Shown here piece after piece: positions 40,124-50,170 of a DNA stretch of 64,000 nt. The translations under genes were made by a program, and so were the position numbers. The notes beneath the pieces were generated by a model. That model did no database searches and was not told the DNA's origin. It saw nothing but the letters and a program-made list of their open reading frames with translations. The stretch is from Pantoea dispersa (GTDB taxonomy: Bacteria > Pseudomonadota > Gammaproteobacteria > Enterobacterales > Enterobacteriaceae): positions 1-64,000 of the forward strand of contig NZ_SCKT01000003.1 of assembly GCF_014155765.1 (NCBI RefSeq), read 5' to 3'. Position 1 is the first letter of the stretch. Each line of letters starts with the position of its first letter.

Positions 40124-40552
40124 ATGCCTAAAATGATCATTCATGCGCCAGCAGGTACCTTTAATGCGGCTGAGCGTCAACAGGTTGCCAGAGATCTGAC
40201 GCAGTTAGGACTTGATTGCGAGGCGCTGCCAGACTCCCCGCTGGTTCGTAGTACGGTCTGGACCTACTTTGCCGAATACTCTTCTGACGCCGTCTTTATG
40301 GGAGATGAACCCGCATGGTTGCCGGTTGTGTCCCTTCAGATATATGTCATCAAAGGTGGTCTGGATGAGGAGGCAAAGAAAAAGCTGATCGAGGGAGCAA
40401 CCGCAATTCTGGATCGGCGTCCGTCAGGGACTTCAGTCGCGCCTGTCTATGTGGTGATACAGGAAATCGAAGAAACAAACTGGGGGATTTTTGGTCAGCA
40501 GGCCGATCTGGCAGCGCTTCGCGCCAGCGATGAAAACGCTCCGTCGATTTGA
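40124..40552 (+). CDS. Tautomerase-superfamily protein
   Basis: A 142-residue protein whose ATG is followed by Pro (MPKMIIHAPAGTF), placing a catalytic Pro at the processed N-terminus as in 4-oxalocrotonate tautomerase and MIF relatives. It is longer than 4-OT (about 62) and fits fused-dimer types such as YusQ-like proteins. A TTG one codon upstream was rejected as start. It follows the SDR by about 68 bp and is likely in the same transcript. Confidence 0.8.
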   Translation: MPKMIIHAPAGTFNAAERQQVARDLTQLGLDCEALPDSPLVRSTVWTYFAEYSSDAVFMGDEPAWLPVVSLQIYVIKGGLDEEAKKKLIEGATAILDRRPSGTSVAPVYVVIQEIEETNWGIFGQQADLAALRASDENAPSI

Positions 40553-41176
40553 AGGAAATGTTTTTGATAGGGGGGCCGGGAAAGTCTCAGAGAATGGCGT
40601 GAATGTTAGAGTGAGTGTCGCTCGCGTTCCCCGCTGAGTTTCGAACATCTCCTGAATTCGCAGCGGGCTGGGAAAGGATGATTAAGAGAGTGAGAAAGCA
40701 GTCACTACTAATTGACTGTTTTATCTGATACTGGGGCAATTCAGTGGTTACATGCTGGCTTTAGTCTGAGACTATCCAAACTGGGGAGCCGCTCGGGAGT
40801 GGTACCAAACTTAAACTGGAATTTGCTGTGTATAGATATATAGGGCAAATTCAGGATCTACGCAATAAGCGATGTCACAGTGGGATCTTGGGAATGATTT
40901 ATATCTGTAAATAGTTCTTGAATATGTTGGATTACATCATTCCGCGTACCTATATGCCATGTTGATTGACGACCTAATGAGCCAAAACACTGTGACATGA
41001 ATCAGTTAGAATATATTTAAGGATTGGCATTTTTTAGCGAAGCGGTAATATGACTTGCCGTGTCAATTCTTTCTAATTGTGCCTCAACAGCATCAAGTTG
41101 GAAGGACTCGAGCTTACGGCGTGGCGCTAAGCTGCTACAGGTTGGCGCATCCCTATACGGATTGAGAGGAGCCACA
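40553..41176. other. Left-end spacer of the ssrA island
   Basis: 620 bp without a gene, in which GC content falls toward the island. It holds an inverted repeat CCCGCTG/CAGCGGG near 40631-40667 and a 25-bp sequence resembling the ssrA 3' end (separate entry). The promoter for the OLD-UvrD operon should lie in 40900-41170 but no clear hexamer pair stands out. Confidence 0.55.
40782..40806 (-). other. Candidate degenerate attachment half-site
   Basis: On the minus strand this 25-mer begins GGTACCACTCCCG and ends GCGGCTCCCCA, against GGTTCAACTCCCG and CAGCTCCACCA at the ssrA 3' terminus (55959-55983). The first 13 bases match 11/13; GCTCC is shared after a 1-nt shift. It is in direct-repeat orientation with ssrA at the place where the island's far end should be. 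Confidence 0.4.
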
Positions 41177-43486
41177 ATGTCAGCAGCAGACGCCACTACA
41201 TCATTATCTGGGCAGATATCCCTTCGGTTTGTTGAGCTTTGCCAGTTCCGCCGACTTGGTAAGGTCCAGCTTGAGATTGATCCTAAGACTACTATTCTCG
41301 TCGGTGCTAATAATAGCGGCAAAACATCAATTCTGGCAGCACTGCGTCACTTCCTTGCAGATGGCTCGCCATTTGGTGCTTTCGATATAAGTGTTTCTCA
41401 ATGGCCAAAATTGCGGGAGCTTGGAAGAGCTTGGGACGCATTAGAAGAAGACCCGTCTACGTCTGGCGCATCCGAAGGTGAATGGGAAGAGCAACTTGAA
41501 ACCTTAATTTCGGCGATGCCAACGCTAGATCTATGGTTCGATGCTAAGGCCGGCATGTTCCACTATGTCTCCCCGTTCTTGTCAAAATTCAGTTGGAAGG
41601 GGGGCGGGGTAGGTGTCCGATTGCGTCTGGAACCTGCTACGAACATTGAGGATCTGAAGCAGTTGGCTTGGAAGTATCACCTGACGAGAATACCTGTGAA
41701 GGATATGGGAAAGGATTCGCTTGCGTGGCCGATTGATCTTCTTGATTTTTGGCTGCGAGAACCTTCTCAACTCGGCCAGGTTCGGGCCTACAAGTTAGAT
41801 GCCGATAACAACCCTTTGGACGGGATAAAGACCTACGTTAGCCAGGTACTGGATGCTGACTCAAGCCCAATTGATCGTAAGCATCTTCAGAAACTTATAA
41901 AAGTAGACTTTGTGGCTGCACAGCGTGGCCTTGGTAGTGAGGAAGCTGATTCCCGGTCTGCTTCTGGCACCCATCGCATAGGTTTATTCTCCAATCAGCT
42001 TCTCAAATTTGCTCGACAGCATCTAAATGTGGCAGCAACAGGTCATGGGCACCGAGCTGACCTCATAAAAGCTGTTGCTGATGCCCAGCAGGAACTAGAT
42101 AAAAAGATTCATGAGGCTATTGGTCCATCGGTAGAAGAGGTTAAAGAGCTTGGGTACCCCGGCTTGCATGACCCCCAAGAGATTCGTTTCCGCACGCGCA
42201 TACAGACAGCCGAATTACTCGACCATGGGACAGCTGTTCAATACAGCATGCAGAAGGATTCACTAGAAGAGCTTCTCCCGGAATATTCCATTGGTCTCGG
42301 TTATCAGAATTTACAGTCCCTTAGTTACCAACTAGTTTCTTTCAAAGCTGCTCGCCTAAATCCTGAAAAGGGCGCTCCCGCACCTGTTCATCTGGTTATG
42401 ATTGAGGAGCCCGAGGCTCATTTGCACGTACAGGTACAACGTATTTTCTCGGGTAAGGCACATAAGCTCATCAGTCCTAACGGTAGCGATGAGTCAGGTC
42501 TTAAAAGCCAACTGATTATCAGTACTCATTCTAGCCATTTAGCTCATGCTGAGAATTTTGACCGGCTACGATATGTTCGCCGCGTTGCCAAGAGTGAAGA
42601 ACAAAACATGCCTACCACTGAGGTGGTTAATCTTGGGCAAGTTTTTGGTGATGATAAAACAACCCGTCAATTCGCTGAACGTTATTTTCGCGTTCAACAC
42701 ACAGATCTTTTATTTGCCAATGCTGCAATCTTTGTCGAGGGGGTTGCTGAACGAATGCTGTTACCTCTTTTCATTGAAAGAGATTTTGCAACACTCAACA
42801 GTCGCTATCTGTCCTTCCTTGATATTGGTGGCAGCCATGCTCATCGGCTAAGAGCTCTCGTTGAAAGACTCCGTATTCCAACTGTAATTATTACTGATAT
42901 CGATCCAGTTGAAGAAAGACCAGGTAAGCCTAAAAAAAATGGGGATCCGACTACAACCTTAGTTGCTGTGGCTAATACAGGACAACCCGGACTGCAATGT
43001 GGGAACCCGACTCTTCGCGGATGGCACCCTAAGTTGCAACAGCTTGAGGATTTCAAGAACCCGAAAAATGAGCATCTTGTCTGGAAAGAAATTGCCGAGT
43101 GTTCTGTACGTTTTGCATGGCAGTTGCCTGTAGTCGAAGCTGATGGTCAATGGCCAAGTACTTTTGAAGACTCTCTAATTCTGAGAAATATCCCTTGGTT
43201 TAAGCAACTTATTGATGAAAAAGTCGATGGCGATGGGAAGCAAATCAAACCGCCGAAGGGAGCACTGGGCTCAGTAGCAAGACAGGTTGCTGAAAATGAT
43301 AATATTCCAGAACTGCTCGCAGCTCTGCATAAATTAATGCATGGATCTTTTAATAAAGGAGACTTTGCCGCAAGTATCTTTGAAATGGTTGCTGCGGATG
43401 AGCCGATAGTCTGTCCTAAATATATCGAGGATGCATTGGAATGGCTCCAGACACAGCTTGAGCCAAGCAAGGAGGTGATGCCATGA
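41177..43486 (+). CDS. OLD-family ATP-dependent nuclease (ABC ATPase + TOPRIM; GajA-like)
   Basis: A 769-residue protein. ABC/SMC-type ATPase: Walker A GANNSGKT at 43-50, Walker B MIEEPEAHLH near 408-417, and the H-loop ISTHSSHLAHAE near 448. A TOPRIM nuclease follows: FVEGVAERMLL with Glu521 and TDIDP with Asp574/Asp576. Class 2 OLD proteins with an adjacent UvrD-type helicase define Gabija; B. cereus GajA is about 578 residues, so this is a long variant. The start at 41177 has GAGAGGAG upstream. It overlaps the helicase gene by 4 bp (ATGA). Confidence 0.88.
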   Translation: MSAADATTSLSGQISLRFVELCQFRRLGKVQLEIDPKTTILVGANNSGKTSILAALRHFLADGSPFGAFDISVSQWPKLRELGRAWDALEEDPSTSGASEGEWEEQLETLISAMPTLDLWFDAKAGMFHYVSPFLSKFSWKGGGVGVRLRLEPATNIEDLKQLAWKYHLTRIPVKDMGKDSLAWPIDLLDFWLREPSQLGQVRAYKLDADNNPLDGIKTYVSQVLDADSSPIDRKHLQKLIKVDFVAAQRGLGSEEADSRSASGTHRIGLFSNQLLKFARQHLNVAATGHGHRADLIKAVADAQQELDKKIHEAIGPSVEEVKELGYPGLHDPQEIRFRTRIQTAELLDHGTAVQYSMQKDSLEELLPEYSIGLGYQNLQSLSYQLVSFKAARLNPEKGAPAPVHLVMIEEPEAHLHVQVQRIFSGKAHKLISPNGSDESGLKSQLIISTHSSHLAHAENFDRLRYVRRVAKSEEQNMPTTEVVNLGQVFGDDKTTRQFAERYFRVQHTDLLFANAAIFVEGVAERMLLPLFIERDFATLNSRYLSFLDIGGSHAHRLRALVERLRIPTVIITDIDPVEERPGKPKKNGDPTTTLVAVANTGQPGLQCGNPTLRGWHPKLQQLEDFKNPKNEHLVWKEIAECSVRFAWQLPVVEADGQWPSTFEDSLILRNIPWFKQLIDEKVDGDGKQIKPPKGALGSVARQVAENDNIPELLAALHKLMHGSFNKGDFAASIFEMVAADEPIVCPKYIEDALEWLQTQLEPSKEVMP

Positions 43487-45432
43487 CTAACTCATCAGCC
43501 CTTGACGACAATGATCGCGATGCAGGGGTAGTTGAAGAGATTTGCGGCTACCTTACAGACATACCACCCCGTAACTACTTCCTTTTTGCAGGGGCTGGTT
43601 CTGGTAAAACACGAACTTTGGTAGAAGTTTTGCGTCGCCTTACTGGTGTGACTGAGCATGAGAAGGGGGGACAATTAGCACGGTCCCTGAAGATGTATGG
43701 GCGTTCGATTAGAGTTGTGACCTACACCAAGAATGCTGTCTCTGTAATCAACAGACGTCTTGGGGACAATAATTTAGTCAGTGTGTCTACCATCCATTCG
43801 TTTTGCTGGGAGTTAATTAATGGGTTCAACGATGACATTCGGGAGTCCCTTATAGCAGTAAAAGAAGCTCAACTCGCTAAAGAGACTGCAGAGGCACAAG
43901 CGAAACCGAGGGGTATTACTGCAGCAAAACAGCGTGACCTTGACGAAATCACGAATCAAATCGAGGTTCTTCGGACAACTGAAGTATTCAAATACCATCC
44001 CGATCGCAATACATATGGACCTGGTGCACTACCACACAATTACGTACTCGATGCGACAGCTTGGTTGCTTCAAAATAAGCCAACACTCCAATCCATTCTC
44101 AAAGATCGACATCCAATCATACTGATTGATGAGTCGCAGGACACGATGAAAGGTGTACTGGACTCCTTGATGGTGCTTGCCAAAAAAAGTGAGAGAGATT
44201 TGACTCTTGGTCTGCTGGGAGATCATCGACAACGAATTTATATGGATGGTCATGCCGATCTTCCAAGCATTGTTCCGGAAAGCTGGGCAACGCCTGAGTT
44301 ACAAATGAATCATCGCAGTCAACGACGGATAGTCACACTGATTAATAAAATCTGGGAAACAGAACTTGAAGGCAGGACACAACCAACAAAGGGTTCAGCA
44401 CAACATCCCCGAACGGAAAAAGCTGGTGGAACGGTTCGGCTCTTCTTGGGGGATACATCACGAAGTCCAGAAGATAAAGTGCTTAGTGAACGCTGGTGCG
44501 CTGAGCGAATGTTTGAAATTAGTGGTTTAGCAGATTGGAATCAAGGGCAATATCAGTTGCTTGCGCTTGAGCATAAGCTTGTCGCCACTCGTGGCTCGTT
44601 TCTTGATGTCTATGATGCAATGGTTCTGTTAGATCCCAACGCTGCAGCACCATCTGGCAGTGGGGACAATAAGGGGCCTTCAACAGTACAAATTTTGCTT
44701 AATGAGCTGGCGCATTTAGAAGCCTGCGTCAGTGATGAAGGAATCGTTAATGAGTTTAAGGCCACCGAGGTTTTTCGACGTTATGGCGGTTTAGACAATA
44801 TGCCTGAGGACTCAGAATCAAGAGTTGAACGTACTGATGAAATGCTCGAGGCGATAGCGATATTTGCAATGGCTTGCGCCAACTCTGAGTCAACGATCGC
44901 TGAGGTGTTAGCGCCAGTCTTGAGTGCAAACTTATTCGAGGTTGATCATCGACTCCTAGAGGCTTATGTCGACAAGTCACCAGCCCCGCAAGCTCCTGGA
45001 CGTGGTGAGGATGAGTCAAAGCAAACTAGAATGCGCCGTGGATGGTGTGCACTGTTTGCGTCTCCATGGAAACAACTTAAGTGCTATCGGAATTACCTTG
45101 CTGGGATTTCAGAGCTCGCAACACATCAGGTAGTTAAAGGCTCTGAGTTCAATCACGTCATGGTTGTAATGGATGATGCTCTTGCTGGTGGGACTCTCAT
45201 CAAGTACGACAAAATTTTTGGTGGTACGCAGTTAAGTCCAACAGATAAAAAGAATGCAGAGGCTGGTAAGGAGACAACAATTGACCGGACTTTACGTTTG
45301 CTGTACGTGACTTGTAGCAGGGCGCAAGAATCGCTAGCTTTAGTGCTTTGGTCGTCCGATCCTGCTGCAGCAATGGCTCGAATCGAGGAGAGCATGTGGT
45401 TTACTAAAGATGAAATACAGGTCATTCCATAG
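43483..45432 (+). CDS. UvrD/Rep-type SF1A helicase (GajB-like)
   Basis: A 649-residue helicase. Motif I AGAGSGKT at 36-43; Ia VVTYTKNAV; motif II LIDESQDT with Asp216-Glu217; III LLGDHRQRIYM; IV MNHRSQ; V KGSEFNHVMVV; VI LYVTCSRAQESL near 607. All SF1A motifs are complete, so ATPase activity is expected. It is translationally coupled to the OLD gene. Same pair order as gajA-gajB; longer than the roughly 494-residue B. cereus GajB. Confidence 0.87.
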   Translation: MTNSSALDDNDRDAGVVEEICGYLTDIPPRNYFLFAGAGSGKTRTLVEVLRRLTGVTEHEKGGQLARSLKMYGRSIRVVTYTKNAVSVINRRLGDNNLVSVSTIHSFCWELINGFNDDIRESLIAVKEAQLAKETAEAQAKPRGITAAKQRDLDEITNQIEVLRTTEVFKYHPDRNTYGPGALPHNYVLDATAWLLQNKPTLQSILKDRHPIILIDESQDTMKGVLDSLMVLAKKSERDLTLGLLGDHRQRIYMDGHADLPSIVPESWATPELQMNHRSQRRIVTLINKIWETELEGRTQPTKGSAQHPRTEKAGGTVRLFLGDTSRSPEDKVLSERWCAERMFEISGLADWNQGQYQLLALEHKLVATRGSFLDVYDAMVLLDPNAAAPSGSGDNKGPSTVQILLNELAHLEACVSDEGIVNEFKATEVFRRYGGLDNMPEDSESRVERTDEMLEAIAIFAMACANSESTIAEVLAPVLSANLFEVDHRLLEAYVDKSPAPQAPGRGEDESKQTRMRRGWCALFASPWKQLKCYRNYLAGISELATHQVVKGSEFNHVMVVMDDALAGGTLIKYDKIFGGTQLSPTDKKNAEAGKETTIDRTLRLLYVTCSRAQESLALVLWSSDPAAAMARIEESMWFTKDEIQVIP

Positions 45433-45549
45433 TGTCGCCTGAGGATAGATATGCTTACCTTATCTTAAGGATAATTCCATTGCTGAGTTAATGCCGAGTT
45501 CGCTGAAAATCAGAGCGTATCAGAATATAGACTCTCGAGGTGTTTTGAA

Positions 45550-48500
45550 ATGATGTATCAGCCTGTTCCGCTTGTTCGATATTTTTCTTTAGTACCTAAG
45601 TCAAAGGATGACTCAGATGAAAGCGAATTGCACTCGCTTTGGGGTACACATAAACACACTGAGTGGCAAAGTCTTGAAGAAGAATATCGCTGCGTCATTT
45701 TGGCGGAAGCAGGAGCAGGAAAAACCTTCGAGATGGAATCTCGAGCAAAGCATATTCAGCAATCAGGTCGAGCAGCATTCTTCATCAGAATAGAAGATAT
45801 AGAAGATGGTTTCGAAAATGCCTTTGAAGTTGGTTGCGCAGCATCCTTTGAAAATTGGCTTGAATCTCACGAAAAAGCATGGTTTTTCCTTGACTCGGTC
45901 GATGAAGCTCGTCTTGAAAACCCTCGAGCTTTTGAGAAAGCAATTAGGCGTTTTTCATTGAAGATCAAATCAGCGCAACAGCGTGCACACATTTACGTTT
46001 CTAGTCGCCCATATGCATGGCGTGCACGAACTGATCGGGAACTGTTAGAGCAATATTTGCCCTTCGAAAAGTTGTTGGCTAATACTACTGTCACTGAAGA
46101 AAGTAATTCTAATGAAATCGATAATGATCAGGTAGTTGAAGTAAGTAGCGCTCTGCAAGTATTCATACTCGAACCATTGGACGAGTGTGGCATTCGTATT
46201 TTTGCCGAGCATCGTGAAACACCACAAGTAGAAACGCTGATTATTGAACTTCATCGTGCAAATCTGACAACTATGGCTGCGCGGCCATTTGATCTTGAGA
46301 GTATTTTGGCTAAGTGGAAAACCGAACAAAAGCTTGATGGGCGGCTCGAGTTACTACAGCACAATATTGAGCTACGTTTAAGCGAGATTGATCCAAGTCG
46401 TTCACAACGACAACCACTCAATCGAGAGAATGCATTGTCAGGTGTACGTTTACTTGCAGCCGCGGTTATTATGACTGGTGAACCTGGAATTCGAATTCCA
46501 GATGCCACGAATCCAGATGAAGGCATTGATGCGGAACTTGTTTTAGGTGATTGGAACCCACCAGAGGTGAGAGCACTACTTGAACGTGGTATCTTCAATG
46601 ATGTCATATATGGCATGGTACGATTTCGGCACCGAGAAGTGCGAGAGCTCCTCGCAGCAGAATGGTTTAGTCGTCAACTTAATGATGGTCATTCTCGTAG
46701 AGCAATAGAATCCCTATTTATTCGTGAACAATATGGACAATTAGTTATAACTCCTCGTTTGCGACCGATATTACCTTGGTTAATTTTATTTGATAATGAA
46801 TTACGTCAAAAAGTATTGAAAATATCACCTGAGATCGTTTTTGAGGGAGGAGATGCAGCTCGCTTACCTTTAACTGAACGGAAAATGATACTCACAGATG
46901 TTGTTAACCGTATTGCGGAAGGGAAGGATGATCATTCGGCACGTGATAATAATGCTATTGCCCGTATAGCCCAGCCGGATTTAATGAATGACACCCTCAA
47001 TTTGATCGGGAAATATCGAAATAATGATGATGCAATCTTCTTCTTGGGAAGATTAGTTTGGCAAGGTTGTATGACGGAGTGTGTACCAGTTCTTTCAGGC
47101 ATTGCAATTGATTCAGGACGAGGTATTTATGCGCATATCGCGGCTACACGTGCTGTAATGACATGTGGAAAGAAAACGCAAATAAACCATGTATTGAATG
47201 AGCTAATCCGTTTACCAGACATTATACCTCGAAAATTGCTGGCTGAAGTACTGGGGAATGCCAGCCCTGATACTACCTCAGCTAATTTCTTGTTAGCGTC
47301 GTTAGAAAAAGTTGAAGATTATAAACAGTATGAAACATCTGGACTAAAGCAAGCTTTGCATGTTTTCATTGATCGCTTCCCAAATGATGCAGCCGCGCTC
47401 AAACCCTTGAAAACAATAATTATTGGCTTGAACGGTTTTCTTGAAAGAAAACCTTATATTGAGCGAGGGGAGTGCCATGTCTCTAAAGAGTTCGTATGGC
47501 TTTTAGGTGCGGCAACACATGCAGTTGAACGACTGGTTTCTATGCGCTCTGAAGCAGCACTTTCATTGGATGCACTTGCGATTATGTTAAAAGTTCCGGC
47601 GGTGCGATTCTGGCGAAGTGAGGATTTCGATGAGTATAAAAATATACTTCACGAAATCGTTCCAGCTTGGAAGGAACTGAACGATGCCCTATTCTGGAAA
47701 AGTATCGACGAAGCACGTGGCAGAATTGAAACAAAGGAATCTGAACGGCTGATCGATGATTACTCTGTGCAGTGGCTCGGGCATTTTTGGAAATTCGGGC
47801 TAGACCGATTCGATGATGTGCTGAGTTTTATCACGATGCATGATTTTCTTGATGACAAACTTGTAGCGGTTTCTCTCGCCTTCAGGCTTTATAATTTGGC
47901 TGATAAACCTGAAGGCTTGTTACGTAAACTCAAATGCGTAACAGAAGATCGAGCCGAAGTTAAAGAGTACCTAGATACATTTTTAAACCCGCAGAGATCT
48001 CAAAAAACTATTGAAAGGGAAGAACAAGAAGCACAGCACCGGGAAGAGCGGGAAAAAGAAAAAGAAGATCGCAATCGCAACCGGATAGCGTGGATTAATC
48101 GCTTAAGAGCTACACCGGATGTTATTAGAAATCCCCCTGGACTTAAAACAGGGGATTTCAGTAATGACCAGTATTGGTTATTATGTGAGATTGAAGGTAA
48201 CGGTGATCGTTCTGATGGTTCAAATTGGAAACGGTTGATCCCTGAATTTGGTGAAGATGTCGCAAGAGCATATCGGGATGCTGCAATCTCACATTGGAGG
48301 AAATACGTTCCTTCTATTAGATCCGAGGGTAGTGACACAACCACCGTTTCCTATAAATTATTATTTGCTATAGCTGGCCTGGAAATTGAAGCAAGTGAAA
48401 ATGATGCTTTTCCTGCGTGTTTGACTGAAGCTGAAGTTCGCCATGTACTTCGGTATGCTATCTGGGAGTTGAATGGGCTACCAAAATGGCTGGAACAATT

Positions 48501-49863
48501 GCATCATGCTTTTCCTGAATTGGTATTGGAAGCAATCCTCACAGAATTGAACTGGGAATTGACGCATACTGCAGTCGACGAGTCTATGCATTATATTTTG
48601 TATAAACTTGCGACTTATGCACCATGGATGCATCCCTACTTGGCTCCAGCATTAATTGACTGGATAGAGCAAAACGAAATATATAACTCTGACATGCTTC
48701 GTTACTGTATTTGTATTGTACTAAACGAATGTGTTGATTCTAACGTTATATTAAAACTAGTTAAATTTAAGGTTTCGCAAAGTTCTGTAAAAGAGCAGCT
48801 ATCAACTTGGTATGCAGTTTGGGTTGATCTTAATGCGGAAGAAGCGATTCCTGCAGTCGATAGTTGGTTGTCAGGCCTTCAGCCAGAAGAGGCTTCAAAA
48901 GAAGCACAGTTGTTTATAACAAAATTAATGGGGACTCGTTTTTCTAGCAATACAGCGTATGGTAATGGTGATTCCTTTAGTGTCAAACAGCTTAAAGCGT
49001 TATATATTCTCATGCATCGGTATATCAGAGCAGAGGATGATATAGAACGGGCTGGTATGGGAGTGTATTCTCCGGGGCTGAGAGATGATGCGCAAGATGG
49101 TCGTAATGCTCTTTTTAATAGGTTGGCTGCAATTCCAGGTAAAGAGACCTATTTTGCCCTTATAGAACTATCAGGAGAACATCCAGTTATTGAATCTCGA
49201 GCTTGGATGAGTAAGTTAGCTTATAAACGAGCTGAAGAAGATGCAGATTTAGAACCATGGTCGGCACAGCAAATGCGAGAATTTGCTAGGTACCAAATGA
49301 GCACGCCAACAACACATCGACAGCTCTTTGATCTTACAGTCAACCGGTTGATTGATCTTAAATCATGGATCGAAGGCGGAAATGATAGCCCATACAGGAC
49401 CTGGCAAAGAGTTGAAGGTGAAACCGAAATGCGAAACCTTGTGGCGGGATGGTTGAATCACAATTCTTCAGGCCATTATAGTTGTGCTCAGGAAAACGAG
49501 CTTCCAAATAGACAAAGGCCAGATATTTGGACTCAAAATCCACTTATCTCCTCACCTGTGCCAATTGAACTAAAGTTACTCGAAAACTGGTCTGGCCCAG
49601 AATTATGTGAGCGATTGCGCAATCAACTTGCAGGTGATTATTTACGAGAGGAAACAGCAGGCTGTGGGATAATGCTTTTGGTTTGGCGGGGTAGATCTAA
49701 TCAAGCACATTGGCAAATTGAGGGGCAACGTGTAGTTCTTCCTTGTCTGATTGATGCACTTAAGTCCTATTGGGATTCTATTGCCTATAATTTCTCTGGT
49801 GTTTCTGCAATTGAAGTGATCCTAATTGACTTAACAGTTAGAGATATTAAATTGGAGGGGTGA
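45550..49863 (+). CDS. Large NACHT/STAND-like NTPase with C-terminal PD-(D/E)xK-like nuclease domain
   Basis: A 1437-residue protein, family not recognised. N-terminal P-loop NTPase: Walker A AEAGAGKT at 52-59, Walker B WFFLDSVDEA with Asp115 and Asp118-Glu119, and VSSRP at 150-154 (NACHT-type sensor). A winged-helix-like segment near 295-380 is followed by a long alpha-helical repeat region with a highly charged coil at about 816-850. The C-terminus has a PD-(D/E)xK pattern: RPDIW (Asp1325), 14 residues, then PIELK (Glu1340, Lys1342), then Gln1359 and Tyr1364. GAGGTG precedes the ATG. It starts 117 bp after the helicase on the same strand. Confidence 0.75.
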   Translation: MMYQPVPLVRYFSLVPKSKDDSDESELHSLWGTHKHTEWQSLEEEYRCVILAEAGAGKTFEMESRAKHIQQSGRAAFFIRIEDIEDGFENAFEVGCAASFENWLESHEKAWFFLDSVDEARLENPRAFEKAIRRFSLKIKSAQQRAHIYVSSRPYAWRARTDRELLEQYLPFEKLLANTTVTEESNSNEIDNDQVVEVSSALQVFILEPLDECGIRIFAEHRETPQVETLIIELHRANLTTMAARPFDLESILAKWKTEQKLDGRLELLQHNIELRLSEIDPSRSQRQPLNRENALSGVRLLAAAVIMTGEPGIRIPDATNPDEGIDAELVLGDWNPPEVRALLERGIFNDVIYGMVRFRHREVRELLAAEWFSRQLNDGHSRRAIESLFIREQYGQLVITPRLRPILPWLILFDNELRQKVLKISPEIVFEGGDAARLPLTERKMILTDVVNRIAEGKDDHSARDNNAIARIAQPDLMNDTLNLIGKYRNNDDAIFFLGRLVWQGCMTECVPVLSGIAIDSGRGIYAHIAATRAVMTCGKKTQINHVLNELIRLPDIIPRKLLAEVLGNASPDTTSANFLLASLEKVEDYKQYETSGLKQALHVFIDRFPNDAAALKPLKTIIIGLNGFLERKPYIERGECHVSKEFVWLLGAATHAVERLVSMRSEAALSLDALAIMLKVPAVRFWRSEDFDEYKNILHEIVPAWKELNDALFWKSIDEARGRIETKESERLIDDYSVQWLGHFWKFGLDRFDDVLSFITMHDFLDDKLVAVSLAFRLYNLADKPEGLLRKLKCVTEDRAEVKEYLDTFLNPQRSQKTIEREEQEAQHREEREKEKEDRNRNRIAWINRLRATPDVIRNPPGLKTGDFSNDQYWLLCEIEGNGDRSDGSNWKRLIPEFGEDVARAYRDAAISHWRKYVPSIRSEGSDTTTVSYKLLFAIAGLEIEASENDAFPACLTEAEVRHVLRYAIWELNGLPKWLEQLHHAFPELVLEAILTELNWELTHTAVDESMHYILYKLATYAPWMHPYLAPALIDWIEQNEIYNSDMLRYCICIVLNECVDSNVILKLVKFKVSQSSVKEQLSTWYAVWVDLNAEEAIPAVDSWLSGLQPEEASKEAQLFITKLMGTRFSSNTAYGNGDSFSVKQLKALYILMHRYIRAEDDIERAGMGVYSPGLRDDAQDGRNALFNRLAAIPGKETYFALIELSGEHPVIESRAWMSKLAYKRAEEDADLEPWSAQQMREFARYQMSTPTTHRQLFDLTVNRLIDLKSWIEGGNDSPYRTWQRVEGETEMRNLVAGWLNHNSSGHYSCAQENELPNRQRPDIWTQNPLISSPVPIELKLLENWSGPELCERLRNQLAGDYLREETAGCGIMLLVWRGRSNQAHWQIEGQRVVLPCLIDALKSYWDSIAYNFSGVSAIEVILIDLTVRDIKLEG

Positions 49864-50170
49864 AGTAATTTGAAATCACTTGAAAGATATTGTGTTTTTT
49901 TACTAGCAGCAGAAACCATTATCTATATGTTAGGAATTAGAACTGTACCGTAATTGCATATGAAAAGCGGGAAACTTTATCTTAAAAAATTCTTAAGCCC
50001 AATGTTGCGTAAGTAACTAGATTGTTCATGGTAAACTATTCCAAGGGGCTCAATAAATAGGTTAGAAGAACATAACAAAATGAGTTTCGGTTAAAAAATT
50101 TATCTGAACTTAAACAACAAGACTGAAAAAATAGCTGAAAACATACTGAAATAGGAATGCTGTGATATAG
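49864..50170. other. AT-rich gene-free interval
   Basis: About 300 bp between convergent genes (STAND NTPase and retron RT). Very AT-rich, with scattered stops in all frames. No hairpin with a T tract stood out and no other feature is seen. Confidence 0.5.
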
